Positions 53,716 through 62,159 of a stretch of DNA of 64,000 nt are shown piece after piece. Source of the DNA: Streptomyces sp. NRRL F-2580 (GTDB taxonomy: Bacteria; Actinomycetota; Actinomycetes; Streptomycetales; Streptomycetaceae). Where the stretch lies: assembly GCF_000720115.1 (NCBI RefSeq), contig NZ_JOIR01000020.1, positions 41,440 to 105,439 on the forward strand, in the 5' to 3' direction. The translations under genes and the position numbers were made by a program. Below the pieces are notes generated by a model. That model ran no database searches. It was not told the DNA's origin and was given only the letters and a program-made list of their open reading frames with translations. Position 1 is the stretch's first letter, and every line of letters begins with the position of its first letter.

Positions 53716-55359
53716 ATGGCAGCCACCACCCACACAGTCAGCAACCAGGCCCCGCCTCTGGTGGGCTACGACGTCTACGGCGGCGATCGGGCCCTCACCG
53801 AGGGCGTCGAACGCCACCTCGCCTCCGCGGAGCCCGAACTCCTCGGTGAGGTACGGGAGGAGCTCACCGCCCTCGGGCGTGCGGCAGGATCCTCGCAGGC
53901 CCAGGAATGGGGTGTGCAGGCGAACGAGAATCCGCCGAAACTGCGGACGCACGACCGGTACGGGAACCGGATCGACGAGGTGGAGTTCCACCCGGCCTGG
54001 CACCGGCTGCTCGGGCACGCCGTGACCTCCGGGCTCACGGACGCCTGGGGGCGGCCGGCCGGGCATCTGCGCCGCGCCGCCGGGTTCTTCCTGTGGTCGC
54101 AGGCCGAGGCGGGGCACGGCTGCCCGGTCTCGATGACGCACGCCGCCGTGCCGGCGCTGCGGACCGATCCGGCGCTCGCCGCCGAATGGGAGCCGCGGCT
54201 GACCTCGCACGTGTACGAGGAGGGGCTGCGGCCGGCCGCTCAGAAGGCCGGCGTGCTCTTCGGCATGGGGATGACGGAGAAGCAGGGCGGCAGCGACGTA
54301 CGGGCCAACACGACGGCCGCGACGCCGCTGGGCACGTCCGGCGAGTACCTGCTGACCGGGCACAAGTGGTTCTGTTCGGCGCCGATGTGCGACGGCTTCC
54401 TGGTGCTGGCGCAGGCTCCGGGCGGGCTGACGTGCTTCCTGGTGCCGAGGGTGCTGCCGGACGGCACGCGCAACGTCTTCGCGATCCAGCGGCTGAAGGA
54501 CAAGCTGGGCAACAAGTCGAACGCGTCCAGCGAGGTGGAGTTCGACGGGACCTGGGCGCGGCGGGTGGGCGAGGAGGGCCGGGGGGTGCGGACGATCATC
54601 GAGATGGTCGCGGCGACCCGGCTGGACTGCGTCATCGGCTCGGCCTCGCTGATGCGCCAGGCGCTGACGCAGGCCGTGCACCACACGGAGCACCGCTCTG
54701 CTTTCGGAGCACCGCTCATCAACCAGCCGCTGATGCGCAACGTCCTCGCCGACCTGGCCCTGGAGTCGGAGGCCGCCACCGCACTGACCCTGCGCCTGGC
54801 GGCCGCCTACGACGCCGGGACCGAGCAGGAGAAGGCCTTCCTGCGCCTCGCCGTGCCCGCCGCCAAATACTGGGTGACCAAGCGCTGTACGCCGATGGTC
54901 GCGGAAGCCCTGGAATGTCTGGGGGGCAACGGCTACGTCGAGGAGTCCGGGCTGCCCAGACTGCTGCGCGAATCCCCGCTGAACTCCATCTGGGAGGGCT
55001 CGGGCAACGTACAGGCGCTGGACGTCCTGCGCGCCCTCCAGCGCGAACCCCAGGCGCTGAACGCCTTCCTCCAAGAGGTCGGCCTGGCCCGGGGCGCCGA
55101 CCACCGGCTGGATTCGGCCATCAAGGACCTGCTGACGGAGCTCGCCGACCTCGACGGCATCGAGGCGCGGGCCCGCCGCGTCGTGGAGCGCATGGCGCTG
55201 GTCCTGCAGGGATCGCTGCTGGTGCGCTGGGCTCCGCCGGAGGTCGCGGACGCGTTCTGCGCCTCCCGGCTGGGCGGCGACTGGGGCACGGCCTTCGGCA
55301 CGCTGCCGCACAGCCTCGACCTCGGCGCGGTGGTGGAACGGGCGCGGATCGCGGGCTAG
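53716..55359 (+). CDS. aidB: AidB-like acyl-CoA dehydrogenase-family protein
   Basis: A 547-aa flavoprotein that matches E. coli AidB in length and text: ANENPPKLRTHDRYGNRIDEVEFHPAWH, SQAEAGHGCPVSMTHAAVPALR, GMGMTEKQGGSDVRANTTAA, LKDKLGNKSNASSEVEFDG, LECLGGNGYVEESGLPRLLRESPLNSIWEGSGN. In E. coli AidB is part of the adaptive response to DNA alkylation. The ATG lacks a ribosome-binding site and may be leaderless. A hairpin at 55433-55468 terminates it. Confidence 0.93.
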   Translation: MAATTHTVSNQAPPLVGYDVYGGDRALTEGVERHLASAEPELLGEVREELTALGRAAGSSQAQEWGVQANENPPKLRTHDRYGNRIDEVEFHPAWHRLLGHAVTSGLTDAWGRPAGHLRRAAGFFLWSQAEAGHGCPVSMTHAAVPALRTDPALAAEWEPRLTSHVYEEGLRPAAQKAGVLFGMGMTEKQGGSDVRANTTAATPLGTSGEYLLTGHKWFCSAPMCDGFLVLAQAPGGLTCFLVPRVLPDGTRNVFAIQRLKDKLGNKSNASSEVEFDGTWARRVGEEGRGVRTIIEMVAATRLDCVIGSASLMRQALTQAVHHTEHRSAFGAPLINQPLMRNVLADLALESEAATALTLRLAAAYDAGTEQEKAFLRLAVPAAKYWVTKRCTPMVAEALECLGGNGYVEESGLPRLLRESPLNSIWEGSGNVQALDVLRALQREPQALNAFLQEVGLARGADHRLDSAIKDLLTELADLDGIEARARRVVERMALVLQGSLLVRWAPPEVADAFCASRLGGDWGTAFGTLPHSLDLGAVVERARIAG

Positions 55360-55432
55360 GGAGGAGCCCCCGTCGGGCTCCCCTGCGGTCCCCAAACCGC
55401 TCCGAGCCTGGATCCGGGCCCGTCGACCGGTA

Positions 55433-55468
55433 CAGAGGTGGCGCCGCGCCGACTCGGCACCACCTCTG
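55433..55468. terminator. Terminator after aidB
   Basis: cagaggtgg / ccacctctg perfect 9-bp arms plus an inner gcc/ggc after a mismatch, about 75 bp past the aidB stop. No T-tract. Confidence 0.7.
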
Positions 55469-55548
55469 ACCCGAAGCCCCGAGGAGGAGCTGTCACGCCG
55501 CTCGGCGGCGTCCGGACAGTTTCGGTCGGGTGACCGGGACTTGGCGAG

Positions 55549-55568
55549 GGTTGCATACCGTTGCAACC
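55549..55568. promoter_or_regulatory. Operator candidate upstream of the GAF/HTH regulator
   Basis: ggttgca-taccgt-tgcaacc is a 7-bp perfect inverted repeat with 6-bp spacing, 100 bp upstream of the regulator start, and could be an autoregulatory site. Confidence 0.5.
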
Positions 55569-55667
55569 TTTGAGTCGGCAGCCGTCCGCCGGGGCGCCAG
55601 GGTGCGGAACCCGCACACCCGCCCGGGCGGCTCGCGTCGTACGTCCTGTTCGCACGGGGAGGTTCCG

Positions 55668-56978
55668 GTGGCCGACGCCACAGGCAGCACGGTCGATGTG
55701 GCACGCATCTCGGCCATGGACGCGCGGGCGGCGGCGCGCCTGCTCAAGGGGGTGCGGGCGGCCGCGCTGGCCGGGGACCGCCCGCCGGCCGCGCCGAGGC
55801 CGGAGATCGCGGAGTCCTGGCGGCGGATGCTGGCCGGTGGGGTGCACCCGGACCGGGACGCGCGCTCGCGGATGCTGTCGGCCGCCGAGACCGAGGAGCG
55901 GCGGCACGGGTCGCCGCTGCGGGAGGTCCTGCCCGTGCTGCGGGAGGGGCTACTGCCCGCGCTGGACGAGGCCCTGCACATCTTGGTCGTCGCGGACGCC
56001 GACGGGCGGCTGCTGTGGCGGGAGGGCCACTCCTCCATCCTGCGCAAGGCGGACCGGCTCGGTTTCTCGGTGGGCGCCGACTGGGACGAGGCCGTGGTCG
56101 GCACCAACGGGGTGGGCACCGCGCTCGTGGCCCGCCGGCCGGTGCAGGTGTTCTCGGCGGAGCACTTCGTCTCCAGCCACCACGACTGGACCTGCGCGGG
56201 GGCGCCCGTACGGGACCCGCGTGACGGGCGGCTGCTGGGCGTGGTCGACGTCAGCGGCCCGCTGGCCACGATGCACCCGGCGACGCTGGCGTGGGTGACC
56301 TCGGTGGCCCGGCTCGCCGAGCGGGAGCTGCGGATCCGGCACCTGGAGTCGCTGGAGCGGCTGCGGACGGTGGCGGCCCCGCTGCTGGCCCGACTGCCGG
56401 GGCGGGCGCTGGCCGTGGACCCGGACGGCTGGCCGGCGGCGGTGACGGGGCTGGCCCCCACGGAGCGGATCCCGCTGCCGAAGACCTTCGGGCCGGGCCG
56501 GGTGTGGGTGCCGCGGCTCGGCGACTGCGTGGTGGAGCCACTGCCCGGCGGCTGGCTGCTGCAGGTCGCGCCCGAGCGTTCGAGCACGGCGGCGACGCGG
56601 ATCGTCGTGGACCTCAGCCGGGCGGGAGGCTGGTCGGCGACGGTGTACGGGTCCTCCGGGAGCTGGTCGCAGGAGCTGAGCCCGCGCCACGCGGAGCTGC
56701 TGTTCCTGCTGGCGGACAGCCCGCAGGGGCGCTCGGCGGCGGAGCTGGCCGTGGAACTGTTCGGGGACCCGACGCGCACGGTGACGGTCCGCGCGGAGCT
56801 GTCGCGCGTACGCCGCCACCTCGCGGGCGTGCTCACCCACCGGCCGTACCGCTTCGCGCAGGACGTGGAGGTGGAGCTGATCCGCCCCGAGGACCCGGCC
56901 GCACTGCTCCCGCACTCCACCGCCCCCGCGGTGATCAGGGCCCGCCTGGGGAGCGGGGGGCCCGGCGTGGTTCCCTGA
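55668..56978 (+). CDS. GAF-domain helix-turn-helix transcriptional regulator
   Basis: A 436-aa protein. The GTG at 55668 has ggggagg 5 nt upstream. Residues about 30-75 (RPEIAESWRRMLAGGVHPDRDAR) are the N-terminal module common to Streptomyces GAF regulators. The GAF domain spans about 75-235 (ILVVADADGRLLWREGHSSILRKADRLGFSVGADWDEAVVGTNGVGTAL and HDWTCAGAPVRDPRDGRLLGVVDVSG). A winged C-terminal helix-turn-helix (ELSPRHAELLFLLADSPQGRSAAELAVELFGDPTRTVTVRAELSRVRRHLAG) follows. Such regulators often control aldehyde or alcohol dehydrogenase genes. Target here unknown. Confidence 0.87.
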   Translation: MADATGSTVDVARISAMDARAAARLLKGVRAAALAGDRPPAAPRPEIAESWRRMLAGGVHPDRDARSRMLSAAETEERRHGSPLREVLPVLREGLLPALDEALHILVVADADGRLLWREGHSSILRKADRLGFSVGADWDEAVVGTNGVGTALVARRPVQVFSAEHFVSSHHDWTCAGAPVRDPRDGRLLGVVDVSGPLATMHPATLAWVTSVARLAERELRIRHLESLERLRTVAAPLLARLPGRALAVDPDGWPAAVTGLAPTERIPLPKTFGPGRVWVPRLGDCVVEPLPGGWLLQVAPERSSTAATRIVVDLSRAGGWSATVYGSSGSWSQELSPRHAELLFLLADSPQGRSAAELAVELFGDPTRTVTVRAELSRVRRHLAGVLTHRPYRFAQDVEVELIRPEDPAALLPHSTAPAVIRARLGSGGPGVVP

Positions 56979-56983
56979 AGGGC

Positions 56984-57547
56984 ATGAGCACCATCACCCT
57001 CACCACCTGGTCCCTGGAAATGACCTCCCCGTCGGACCTCGTCCCGGCGGCCGTACCGGGCCCCGAGATCACGATCTCGCGGGCGGAGGTCCCCTCCCCG
57101 GAGTTCAGCCGCTTCCTCTACGCGTCGGTGGGCGGCGACATCCACTGGACGGACCGGCTGTCGCTGACCCGCGCGCAGTGGGTGGAGCAGCTGGAGCGGC
57201 CGGGGGTGGAGACGTGGGTGGCGTACGACCGCGGCACGCCGGCCGGGTACGTGGAGCTCGACCCGCAGGACGACGGTGTGGTGGAGATCATGTACTTCGG
57301 CCTCATCCCGGACTTCCGCGGCCGCCGCATCGGCGGGCACCTGCTGTCGGTGGGCACCGCCCGGGCGTGGTCCCTCGCGGAGCGCTGGCCGGACCGCGAG
57401 CCGACCCGGCGCGTCTGGGTGCACACGTGCAGCCAGGACGGCCCGACGGCGATGAGCAACTACGAGCGCCGCGGCTTCAAGGTCTTCAAGACGGAGACGG
57501 AAGAGAAGGAAGACACCCCGGCCCCCGGCCCCTGGCCCGGAGCCTGA
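56984..57547 (+). CDS. GNAT acetyltransferase
   Basis: A 187-aa GNAT protein: FSRFLYASVGGDIHWTDRLSLTRAQWVEQL early, then GTPAGYVELDPQDDGVVEIMYFGLIPDFRGRRIGGHLLSVG with the acetyl-CoA loop RGRRIG, and VHTCSQDGPTAMSNYERRGFKVF. It starts 5 bp after the GAF regulator stop, so it is translationally coupled. Substrate unknown; a regulator-linked detoxification or modification role is possible. Confidence 0.85.
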   Translation: MSTITLTTWSLEMTSPSDLVPAAVPGPEITISRAEVPSPEFSRFLYASVGGDIHWTDRLSLTRAQWVEQLERPGVETWVAYDRGTPAGYVELDPQDDGVVEIMYFGLIPDFRGRRIGGHLLSVGTARAWSLAERWPDREPTRRVWVHTCSQDGPTAMSNYERRGFKVFKTETEEKEDTPAPGPWPGA

Positions 57548-57555
57548 CCTCGCCT

Positions 57556-57604
57556 TTCAGCCCCGCCGGCGTTTGAGGCGCGGGGGCTGGGGCGGAGCCC
57601 CGGG
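57556..57604. repeat. Copy of the dispersed Streptomyces GC-rich repeat
   Basis: tcagccccgccggcgtttga then ggcgcgggggctggggcggagccccgg, same element and polarity as the copies at 20.9 and 46.7 kb. The ggggct...agcccc part forms a hairpin and sits 9 bp past the acetyltransferase stop, so it may be its terminator. Confidence 0.85.
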
Positions 57605-57723
57605 GCCGGCGGAGCCGGCTTCGGCAGGTGACCCCCGTCACGTCATCCCACGATGCGGGACGAGTTCGTCCGAATCGTGGACAGTAGTGGACTCCTCCAA
57701 GAGGCACATGACACGCTTCCGTC

Positions 57724-57807
57724 ATGAATGGAGCTGGAATTGCCTTGGTGAGTCGGCGGCACGTCGACCTCGGCCGCATGTCCAGCGCCATCTGTCCGGC
57801 GCGCTGA
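57724..57807 (+). CDS. Leader peptide of the sulfur-assimilation operon
   Basis: A 27-codon ORF (or 19 codons from the in-frame GTG at 57748) ending SRRHVDLGRMSSAICPAR. This RRHVDLxR...C text is the well-known 'putative leader peptide' of Streptomyces, found ahead of sulfite reductase and other sulfur genes. The single late cysteine codon (tgt) suggests cysteine-dependent attenuation. It lies 229 bp upstream of sirA with no other gene between. Ribosome-binding sites are weak. Mechanism is inferred from family knowledge. Confidence 0.75.
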   Translation: MNGAGIALVSRRHVDLGRMSSAICPAR

Positions 57808-58036
57808 CGGAACCAGCCACGCCGCACATCGTCGCCGTCCCCGCCGCCGCGGACGCGCCGATCACCCGCTAGCCCCCTGAGGCCGATGTCCCGCCCTGCC
57901 CGCCGGCGACCCCGGCAACGGCGCGGGAATCAGCCACACCCGCTCAGAGTCGCAGACCTGACAGGGGCCGCTGCCGCCGATCCGCCTCCCCCTGCCCTTG
58001 CCCTTGCCCTGAGCCGCCGAAGAAGGACGTACCGCC
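57808..58036 (+). promoter_or_regulatory. Leader region between the leader peptide and sirA
   Basis: About 230 bp of G/C-rich sequence with possible alternative hairpins (ccgccggcgacc..., gacaggggccgctgcc). This is where an attenuator would act after the leader peptide. No hairpin with a T-tract was found. Confidence 0.4.
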
Positions 58037-59749
58037 ATGGCCGCCGCCACCCCCGAAACGCCCGCAGCCGCGACCCCCGCAGCCGCCGCGCGCCGCAAGA
58101 CCGGCCGTCACCGCGGCGAGGGCCAGTGGGCCGTCGGACACCACACGCCCCTCAACGGCAACGAGCAGTTCAAGAAGGACGACGACGGTCTCAACGTGCG
58201 GACACGCATTGAGACGATCTACTCCAAGCGCGGCTTCGACTCGATCGACCCCAACGACCTGCGCGGCCGCATGCGCTGGTGGGGCCTCTACACCCAGCGC
58301 AAGCCCGGGATCGACGGCGGCAAGACCGCGATCCTGGAGCCGGAGGAGCTGGACGACGAGTTCTTCATGCTGCGCGTCCGCATCGACGGCGGCCGGCTGA
58401 CGACCGAGCAGCTCCGCGTCATCGGCGAGATCTCCGAGGAGTTCGCGCGCGGCACCGCCGACCTCACCGACCGCCAGAACGTGCAGTACCACTGGATCCG
58501 GATCGAGGACGTCCCGGAGATCTGGCGCCGCCTGGAGGCCGTCGGCCTGTCCACCACCGAGGCCTGCGGTGACACGCCCCGCGTCATCCTCGGCTCGCCC
58601 GTCGCCGGCATCGCCCGGGACGAGATCATCGACGGCACGCCCGCCATCGACGAGATCTACCGCCGCATCGTGGGCAACAAGGACTTCTCCAACCTGCCCC
58701 GCAAGTTCAAGTCGGCGATCTCCGGCTCGCCGCTGCTCGACGTGGCACACGAGATCAACGACGTCGCCTTCGTCGGCGTGAACCACCCCGAGCGCGGTCC
58801 GGGCTTCGACGTCTGGGTCGGCGGCGGTCTCTCCACCAACCCCAAGCTCGGCGTGCGCCTCGGCACCTGGGTCTCGCTCGACGAGGTCCCGGACGTCTAC
58901 GAGGGCGTCATCTCGATCTTCCGCGACTACGGCTACCGCCGGCTGCGCACCCGCGCCCGCCTGAAGTTCCTCGTCGCCGACTGGGGCCCGGCCAAGTTCC
59001 GCCAGGTCCTGGAGGACGAGTACCTGAAGCGCAAGCTGACCGACGGCCCCGCCCCCGAGCAGCCGACCGGCCAGTGGCGCGACCACGTGGGCGTCCACCA
59101 GCAGCAGGACGGCAAGTTCTACGTCGGCTTCGCGCCCCGGGTCGGCCGTGTGGACGGCGCCACCCTGACCAAGATCGCGGACGTCGCCGAGCAGCACGGC
59201 TCCGGCCGTCTGCGCACCACCGCCGAGCAGAAGATGATCGTGCTCGACGTGGAGGCCGACCAGGTCGACTCGGTGGTCGAGGCGCTGGAGTCGCTGGACC
59301 TGCGGGTCAAGCCGTCCCCGTTCCGCCGCGGCACGATGGCCTGCACCGGCATCGAGTTCTGCAAGCTGGCCATCGTCGAGACCAAGGCGCGCGGCGCCTC
59401 GCTGATCGACGAACTGGAGCGCCGCCTGCCGGACTTCGCCGAGCCGCTCACCATCAACATCAACGGCTGCCCGAACGCCTGCGCCCGTATCCAGGTGGCG
59501 GACATCGGTCTCAAGGGCCAGCTGGTCCTCGACGACGACGGCAACCAGGTGGAGGGCTACCAGGTCCACCTGGGCGGCGCCCTCGGCCTGGAGGCCGGCT
59601 TCGGCCGCAAGGTCCGCGGCCTCAAGGTCACCTCGGCCGGTCTGCCCGACTACGTCGAGCGGGTCGTCAAGAGTTACGAGGAGCAGCGCGAGGACGGCGA
59701 GCGCTTCGCGGCGTGGGTCGCCCGCGCGGACGAGAAGAGCCTCTCGTGA
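58037..59749 (+). CDS. sirA: Assimilatory sulfite reductase (ferredoxin), siroheme type
   Basis: A 570-aa nitrite/sulfite reductase. It has the ferredoxin-like half-domains (RGRMRWWGLYTQRKPG, ADLTDRQNVQYHWIR) and the [4Fe-4S]-siroheme cysteines in GTMACTGIEFCKL (C...C) and NGCPNACARIQVADIG (C...C). It reduces sulfite to sulfide with six electrons from ferredoxin. An Ala/Thr-rich N-terminal 20 residues precede the domain. ATG with agaagga about 10 nt upstream. First structural gene of the operon and preceded by the leader peptide. Nitrite reductase activity cannot be excluded, but the cys genes point to sulfite. Confidence 0.93.
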   Translation: MAAATPETPAAATPAAAARRKTGRHRGEGQWAVGHHTPLNGNEQFKKDDDGLNVRTRIETIYSKRGFDSIDPNDLRGRMRWWGLYTQRKPGIDGGKTAILEPEELDDEFFMLRVRIDGGRLTTEQLRVIGEISEEFARGTADLTDRQNVQYHWIRIEDVPEIWRRLEAVGLSTTEACGDTPRVILGSPVAGIARDEIIDGTPAIDEIYRRIVGNKDFSNLPRKFKSAISGSPLLDVAHEINDVAFVGVNHPERGPGFDVWVGGGLSTNPKLGVRLGTWVSLDEVPDVYEGVISIFRDYGYRRLRTRARLKFLVADWGPAKFRQVLEDEYLKRKLTDGPAPEQPTGQWRDHVGVHQQQDGKFYVGFAPRVGRVDGATLTKIADVAEQHGSGRLRTTAEQKMIVLDVEADQVDSVVEALESLDLRVKPSPFRRGTMACTGIEFCKLAIVETKARGASLIDELERRLPDFAEPLTININGCPNACARIQVADIGLKGQLVLDDDGNQVEGYQVHLGGALGLEAGFGRKVRGLKVTSAGLPDYVERVVKSYEEQREDGERFAAWVARADEKSLS

Positions 59750-59925
59750 GCGAGCGCGCCGCACCGTTCTACTGCCCGTACTGCGGCGACGAGGACCTGT
59801 TTCCCCACGAGACGGGCCACGGCGCGTGGGAATGCAGGGCCTGCAACCGAGCCTTCCAGCTGAAGTACCTCGGGCTGCTGTCCCGCGGTATCCGGTCCGA
59901 ATCAGCTGGAGGGGACGAGACATGA
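59746..59925 (+). CDS. Small zinc-ribbon protein
   Basis: A 59-aa protein starting at a GTG that overlaps the sirA stop (gtga). It has two Cys pairs (FYCPYCGDEDLFPHE and WECRACNRAFQL) for one zinc ribbon. It ends in a cysH-overlapping stop (atga). Conserved at this operon position in Streptomyces by my recollection; possibly an accessory of sulfite reductase or APS reductase. Function unknown. Confidence 0.85.
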   Translation: MSERAAPFYCPYCGDEDLFPHETGHGAWECRACNRAFQLKYLGLLSRGIRSESAGGDET

Positions 59926-60635
59926 CCGCCACTCAAGACGCGCGTCTCAAGGACGTGGATCTCAAGGCACTGGCCGAGCAGGCGGGCCGGGACCTGGAGG
60001 ACGCCTCCGCGCTGGACATCCTGCGCTGGGCGGCCGAGACCTTCGGCGGGAAGTTCGCCGTGACCTCCTCCATGGAGGACGCGGTCGTCGCCCACCTGGC
60101 CTCGCGCGTCCGCCCCGGTGTGGACGTGGTCTTCCTCGACACGGGCTACCACTTCGAGGAGACCATCGGCACCCGTGACGCGGTCGACGCCGTGATGGAC
60201 GTCAACGTCATCACGCTCACCCCGCGCCAGACGGTGGCCGAGCAGGACGCGCAGTACGGCCCGAAGCTGCACGACCGCGACCCCGACCTGTGCTGCGCGC
60301 TGCGCAAGGTCAAGCCGCTGGAAGAGGGCCTGACCGCGTACGACGCGTGGGCGACGGGCCTGCGCCGCGACGAGTCCCCCACCCGGGCGAACACCCCGGT
60401 CGTCGGCTGGGACGAGAAGCGGCGGAAGGTCAAGGTCTCGCCGATCGCCCGCTGGACCCAGGACGACGTGGACGCGTACGTCGCCGAGCACGGGGTGCTC
60501 ACCAACCCGCTGCTGATGGACGGTTACGCCTCCGTCGGCTGCGCCCCCTGCACCCGCCGCGTGGCGGAGGGCGAGGACGCGCGGGCCGGCCGGTGGGCCG
60601 GGCGGGGCAAGACCGAGTGCGGGCTGCACGGCTGA
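59922..60635 (+). CDS. cysH: Adenylylsulfate/phosphoadenylylsulfate reductase CysH
   Basis: A 237-aa reductase. SSMEDAVVAHLASRV is the pyrophosphate-binding loop. CCALRKVKPLEEGL near residue 126 and VGCAPCTRRVAEGEDARAGRW near 206, with ECGLHG at the end, give the CC...CxxC [4Fe-4S] ligands and the catalytic Cys. These indicate an APS-type (iron-sulfur) reductase. It forms sulfite from APS with thioredoxin. Starts within the zinc-ribbon stop (atga overlap). Confidence 0.94.
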   Translation: MTATQDARLKDVDLKALAEQAGRDLEDASALDILRWAAETFGGKFAVTSSMEDAVVAHLASRVRPGVDVVFLDTGYHFEETIGTRDAVDAVMDVNVITLTPRQTVAEQDAQYGPKLHDRDPDLCCALRKVKPLEEGLTAYDAWATGLRRDESPTRANTPVVGWDEKRRKVKVSPIARWTQDDVDAYVAEHGVLTNPLLMDGYASVGCAPCTRRVAEGEDARAGRWAGRGKTECGLHG

Positions 60636-60673
60636 TGACGACCGAACGTACGGAACTTACGGAGACGAAGCAG

Positions 60674-61219
60674 ATGAGCGTGAGCGACCAGGGCGCCACC
60701 GTGTGGCTGACCGGGCTGCCGAGCGCGGGCAAGACCACCATCGCCTACGCGCTGGCCGAGCGGCTGCGCGCCGAGGGCCACCGCGCGGAGGTCCTCGACG
60801 GTGACGAGATCCGCGAGTTCCTCTCCGCCGGACTCGGCTTCAGCCGCGAGGACCGGCACACCAACGTGCAGCGGATCGGTTTCGTCGCCGAACTCCTCGC
60901 GTCCAACGGCGTGAAGGCACTCGTCCCGGTGATCGCGCCGTTCGCAGACAGCCGTGAGGCCGTCCGCAAGCGGCACGCCGCCGAGGGCACCTCGTACCTG
61001 GAGGTCCACGTGGCCACCCCGGTCGAGGTCTGCTCCGAGCGTGACGTCAAGGGCCTGTACGCCAAGCAGGCGGCGGGCGAGATCTCCGGTCTGACCGGGG
61101 TCGACGACCCGTACGAGGCACCGGAGTCCCCAGACCTCCGTATCGAGTCGCACACGCAGACCGTGCAGGAGTCGGCCTCGGCCCTGCACGCGCTGCTCAC
61201 CGAGAGGGGTCTGGCATGA
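60674..61219 (+). CDS. cysC: Adenylylsulfate kinase CysC
   Basis: A 181-aa kinase. P-loop GLPSAGKTT near residue 15, LDGDEIREFLSAGLGFSREDRHTNVQRIGFVAELL is the APS-binding region, and GLYAKQAAGEI with GVDDPYEAPESPDLRI the lid. It phosphorylates APS to PAPS. Start at 60674 chosen for the ggag ribosome-binding site; an earlier ATG at 60635 overlaps the cysH stop (tgatg) and would add 13 residues. Having both CysC and an APS-type CysH is usual in actinomycetes. Confidence 0.92.
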   Translation: MSVSDQGATVWLTGLPSAGKTTIAYALAERLRAEGHRAEVLDGDEIREFLSAGLGFSREDRHTNVQRIGFVAELLASNGVKALVPVIAPFADSREAVRKRHAAEGTSYLEVHVATPVEVCSERDVKGLYAKQAAGEISGLTGVDDPYEAPESPDLRIESHTQTVQESASALHALLTERGLA

Positions 61220-62157
61220 CCACGGCCGCACACCTGCACACCGATCCCGGCTCCGACGCCCCGTACGCGCTGTCGCACCTCGACGCGCTGGAGTCCGAGG
61301 CGGTGCACATCTTCCGCGAGGTGGCGGGCGAGTTCGAGAAGCCGGTGATCCTGTTCTCCGGCGGCAAGGACTCCATCGTCATGCTGCACCTGGCGCTGAA
61401 GGCGTTCGCGCCGGCGCCGGTCCCCTTCACGCTGCTGCACGTCGACACGGGCCACAACTTCCCCGAGGTGCTGGAGTACCGCGACCGCACGGTCGAGAAG
61501 CACGGCCTGCGCCTGCACGTGGCGTCCGTCCAGGATTACATCGACGCGGGCAAGCTGCGCGAGCGTCCGGACGGCACCCGCAACCCGCTGCAGACCGTCC
61601 CGCTGACCGAGGCCATCCAGAGCCTCAAGTTCGACGCCGTCTTCGGCGGCGGCCGCCGCGACGAGGAGAAGGCCCGCGCCAAGGAGCGGGTCTTCAGCCT
61701 CCGCGACGAGTTCTCCCAGTGGGACCCGCGCCGCCAGCGCCCCGAGCTGTGGCAGCTCTACAACGGCCGCCACGCGCCCGGTGAGCACGTGCGCGTCTTC
61801 CCGCTCTCCAACTGGACCGAGCTGGACGTCTGGCAGTACATCGCCCGCGAGGGCATCGAGCTGCCGGAGATCTACTTCGCCCACGAGCGCGAGGTGTTCC
61901 TGCGCAACGGCATGTGGCTGACGGCCGGCGAGTGGGGCGGCGCCAAGGAGGGCGAGGTCCCCGAGACCCGCCTGATCCGCTACCGCACCGTGGGTGACAT
62001 GTCCTGCACCGGCGCCGTCGACTCCGACGCCACCACGCTGGACGCCGTGATCGCCGAGATCGCCGTCTCCCGCCTCACCGAGCGGGGCGCGACCCGCGCC
62101 GACGACAAGATGTCCGAGGCCGCGATGGAAGACCGCAAGCGCGAAGGGTACTTCTAG
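61216..62157 (+). CDS. cysD: Sulfate adenylyltransferase subunit 2 (CysD)
   Basis: A 313-aa PP-loop ATPase. SGGKDSIVMLHLALKAF near residue 50 is the pyrophosphate loop, with LLHVDTGHNFPEVLEYRDRTVEKHGL and FPLSNWTELDVWQYIAREGIELPEIYFAHER following, all typical of CysD. With CysN it makes APS from sulfate and ATP. It overlaps the cysC stop by 4 bp (atga). Confidence 0.96.
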   Translation: MTTAAHLHTDPGSDAPYALSHLDALESEAVHIFREVAGEFEKPVILFSGGKDSIVMLHLALKAFAPAPVPFTLLHVDTGHNFPEVLEYRDRTVEKHGLRLHVASVQDYIDAGKLRERPDGTRNPLQTVPLTEAIQSLKFDAVFGGGRRDEEKARAKERVFSLRDEFSQWDPRRQRPELWQLYNGRHAPGEHVRVFPLSNWTELDVWQYIAREGIELPEIYFAHEREVFLRNGMWLTAGEWGGAKEGEVPETRLIRYRTVGDMSCTGAVDSDATTLDAVIAEIAVSRLTERGATRADDKMSEAAMEDRKREGYF

Positions 62158-62159
62158 AA

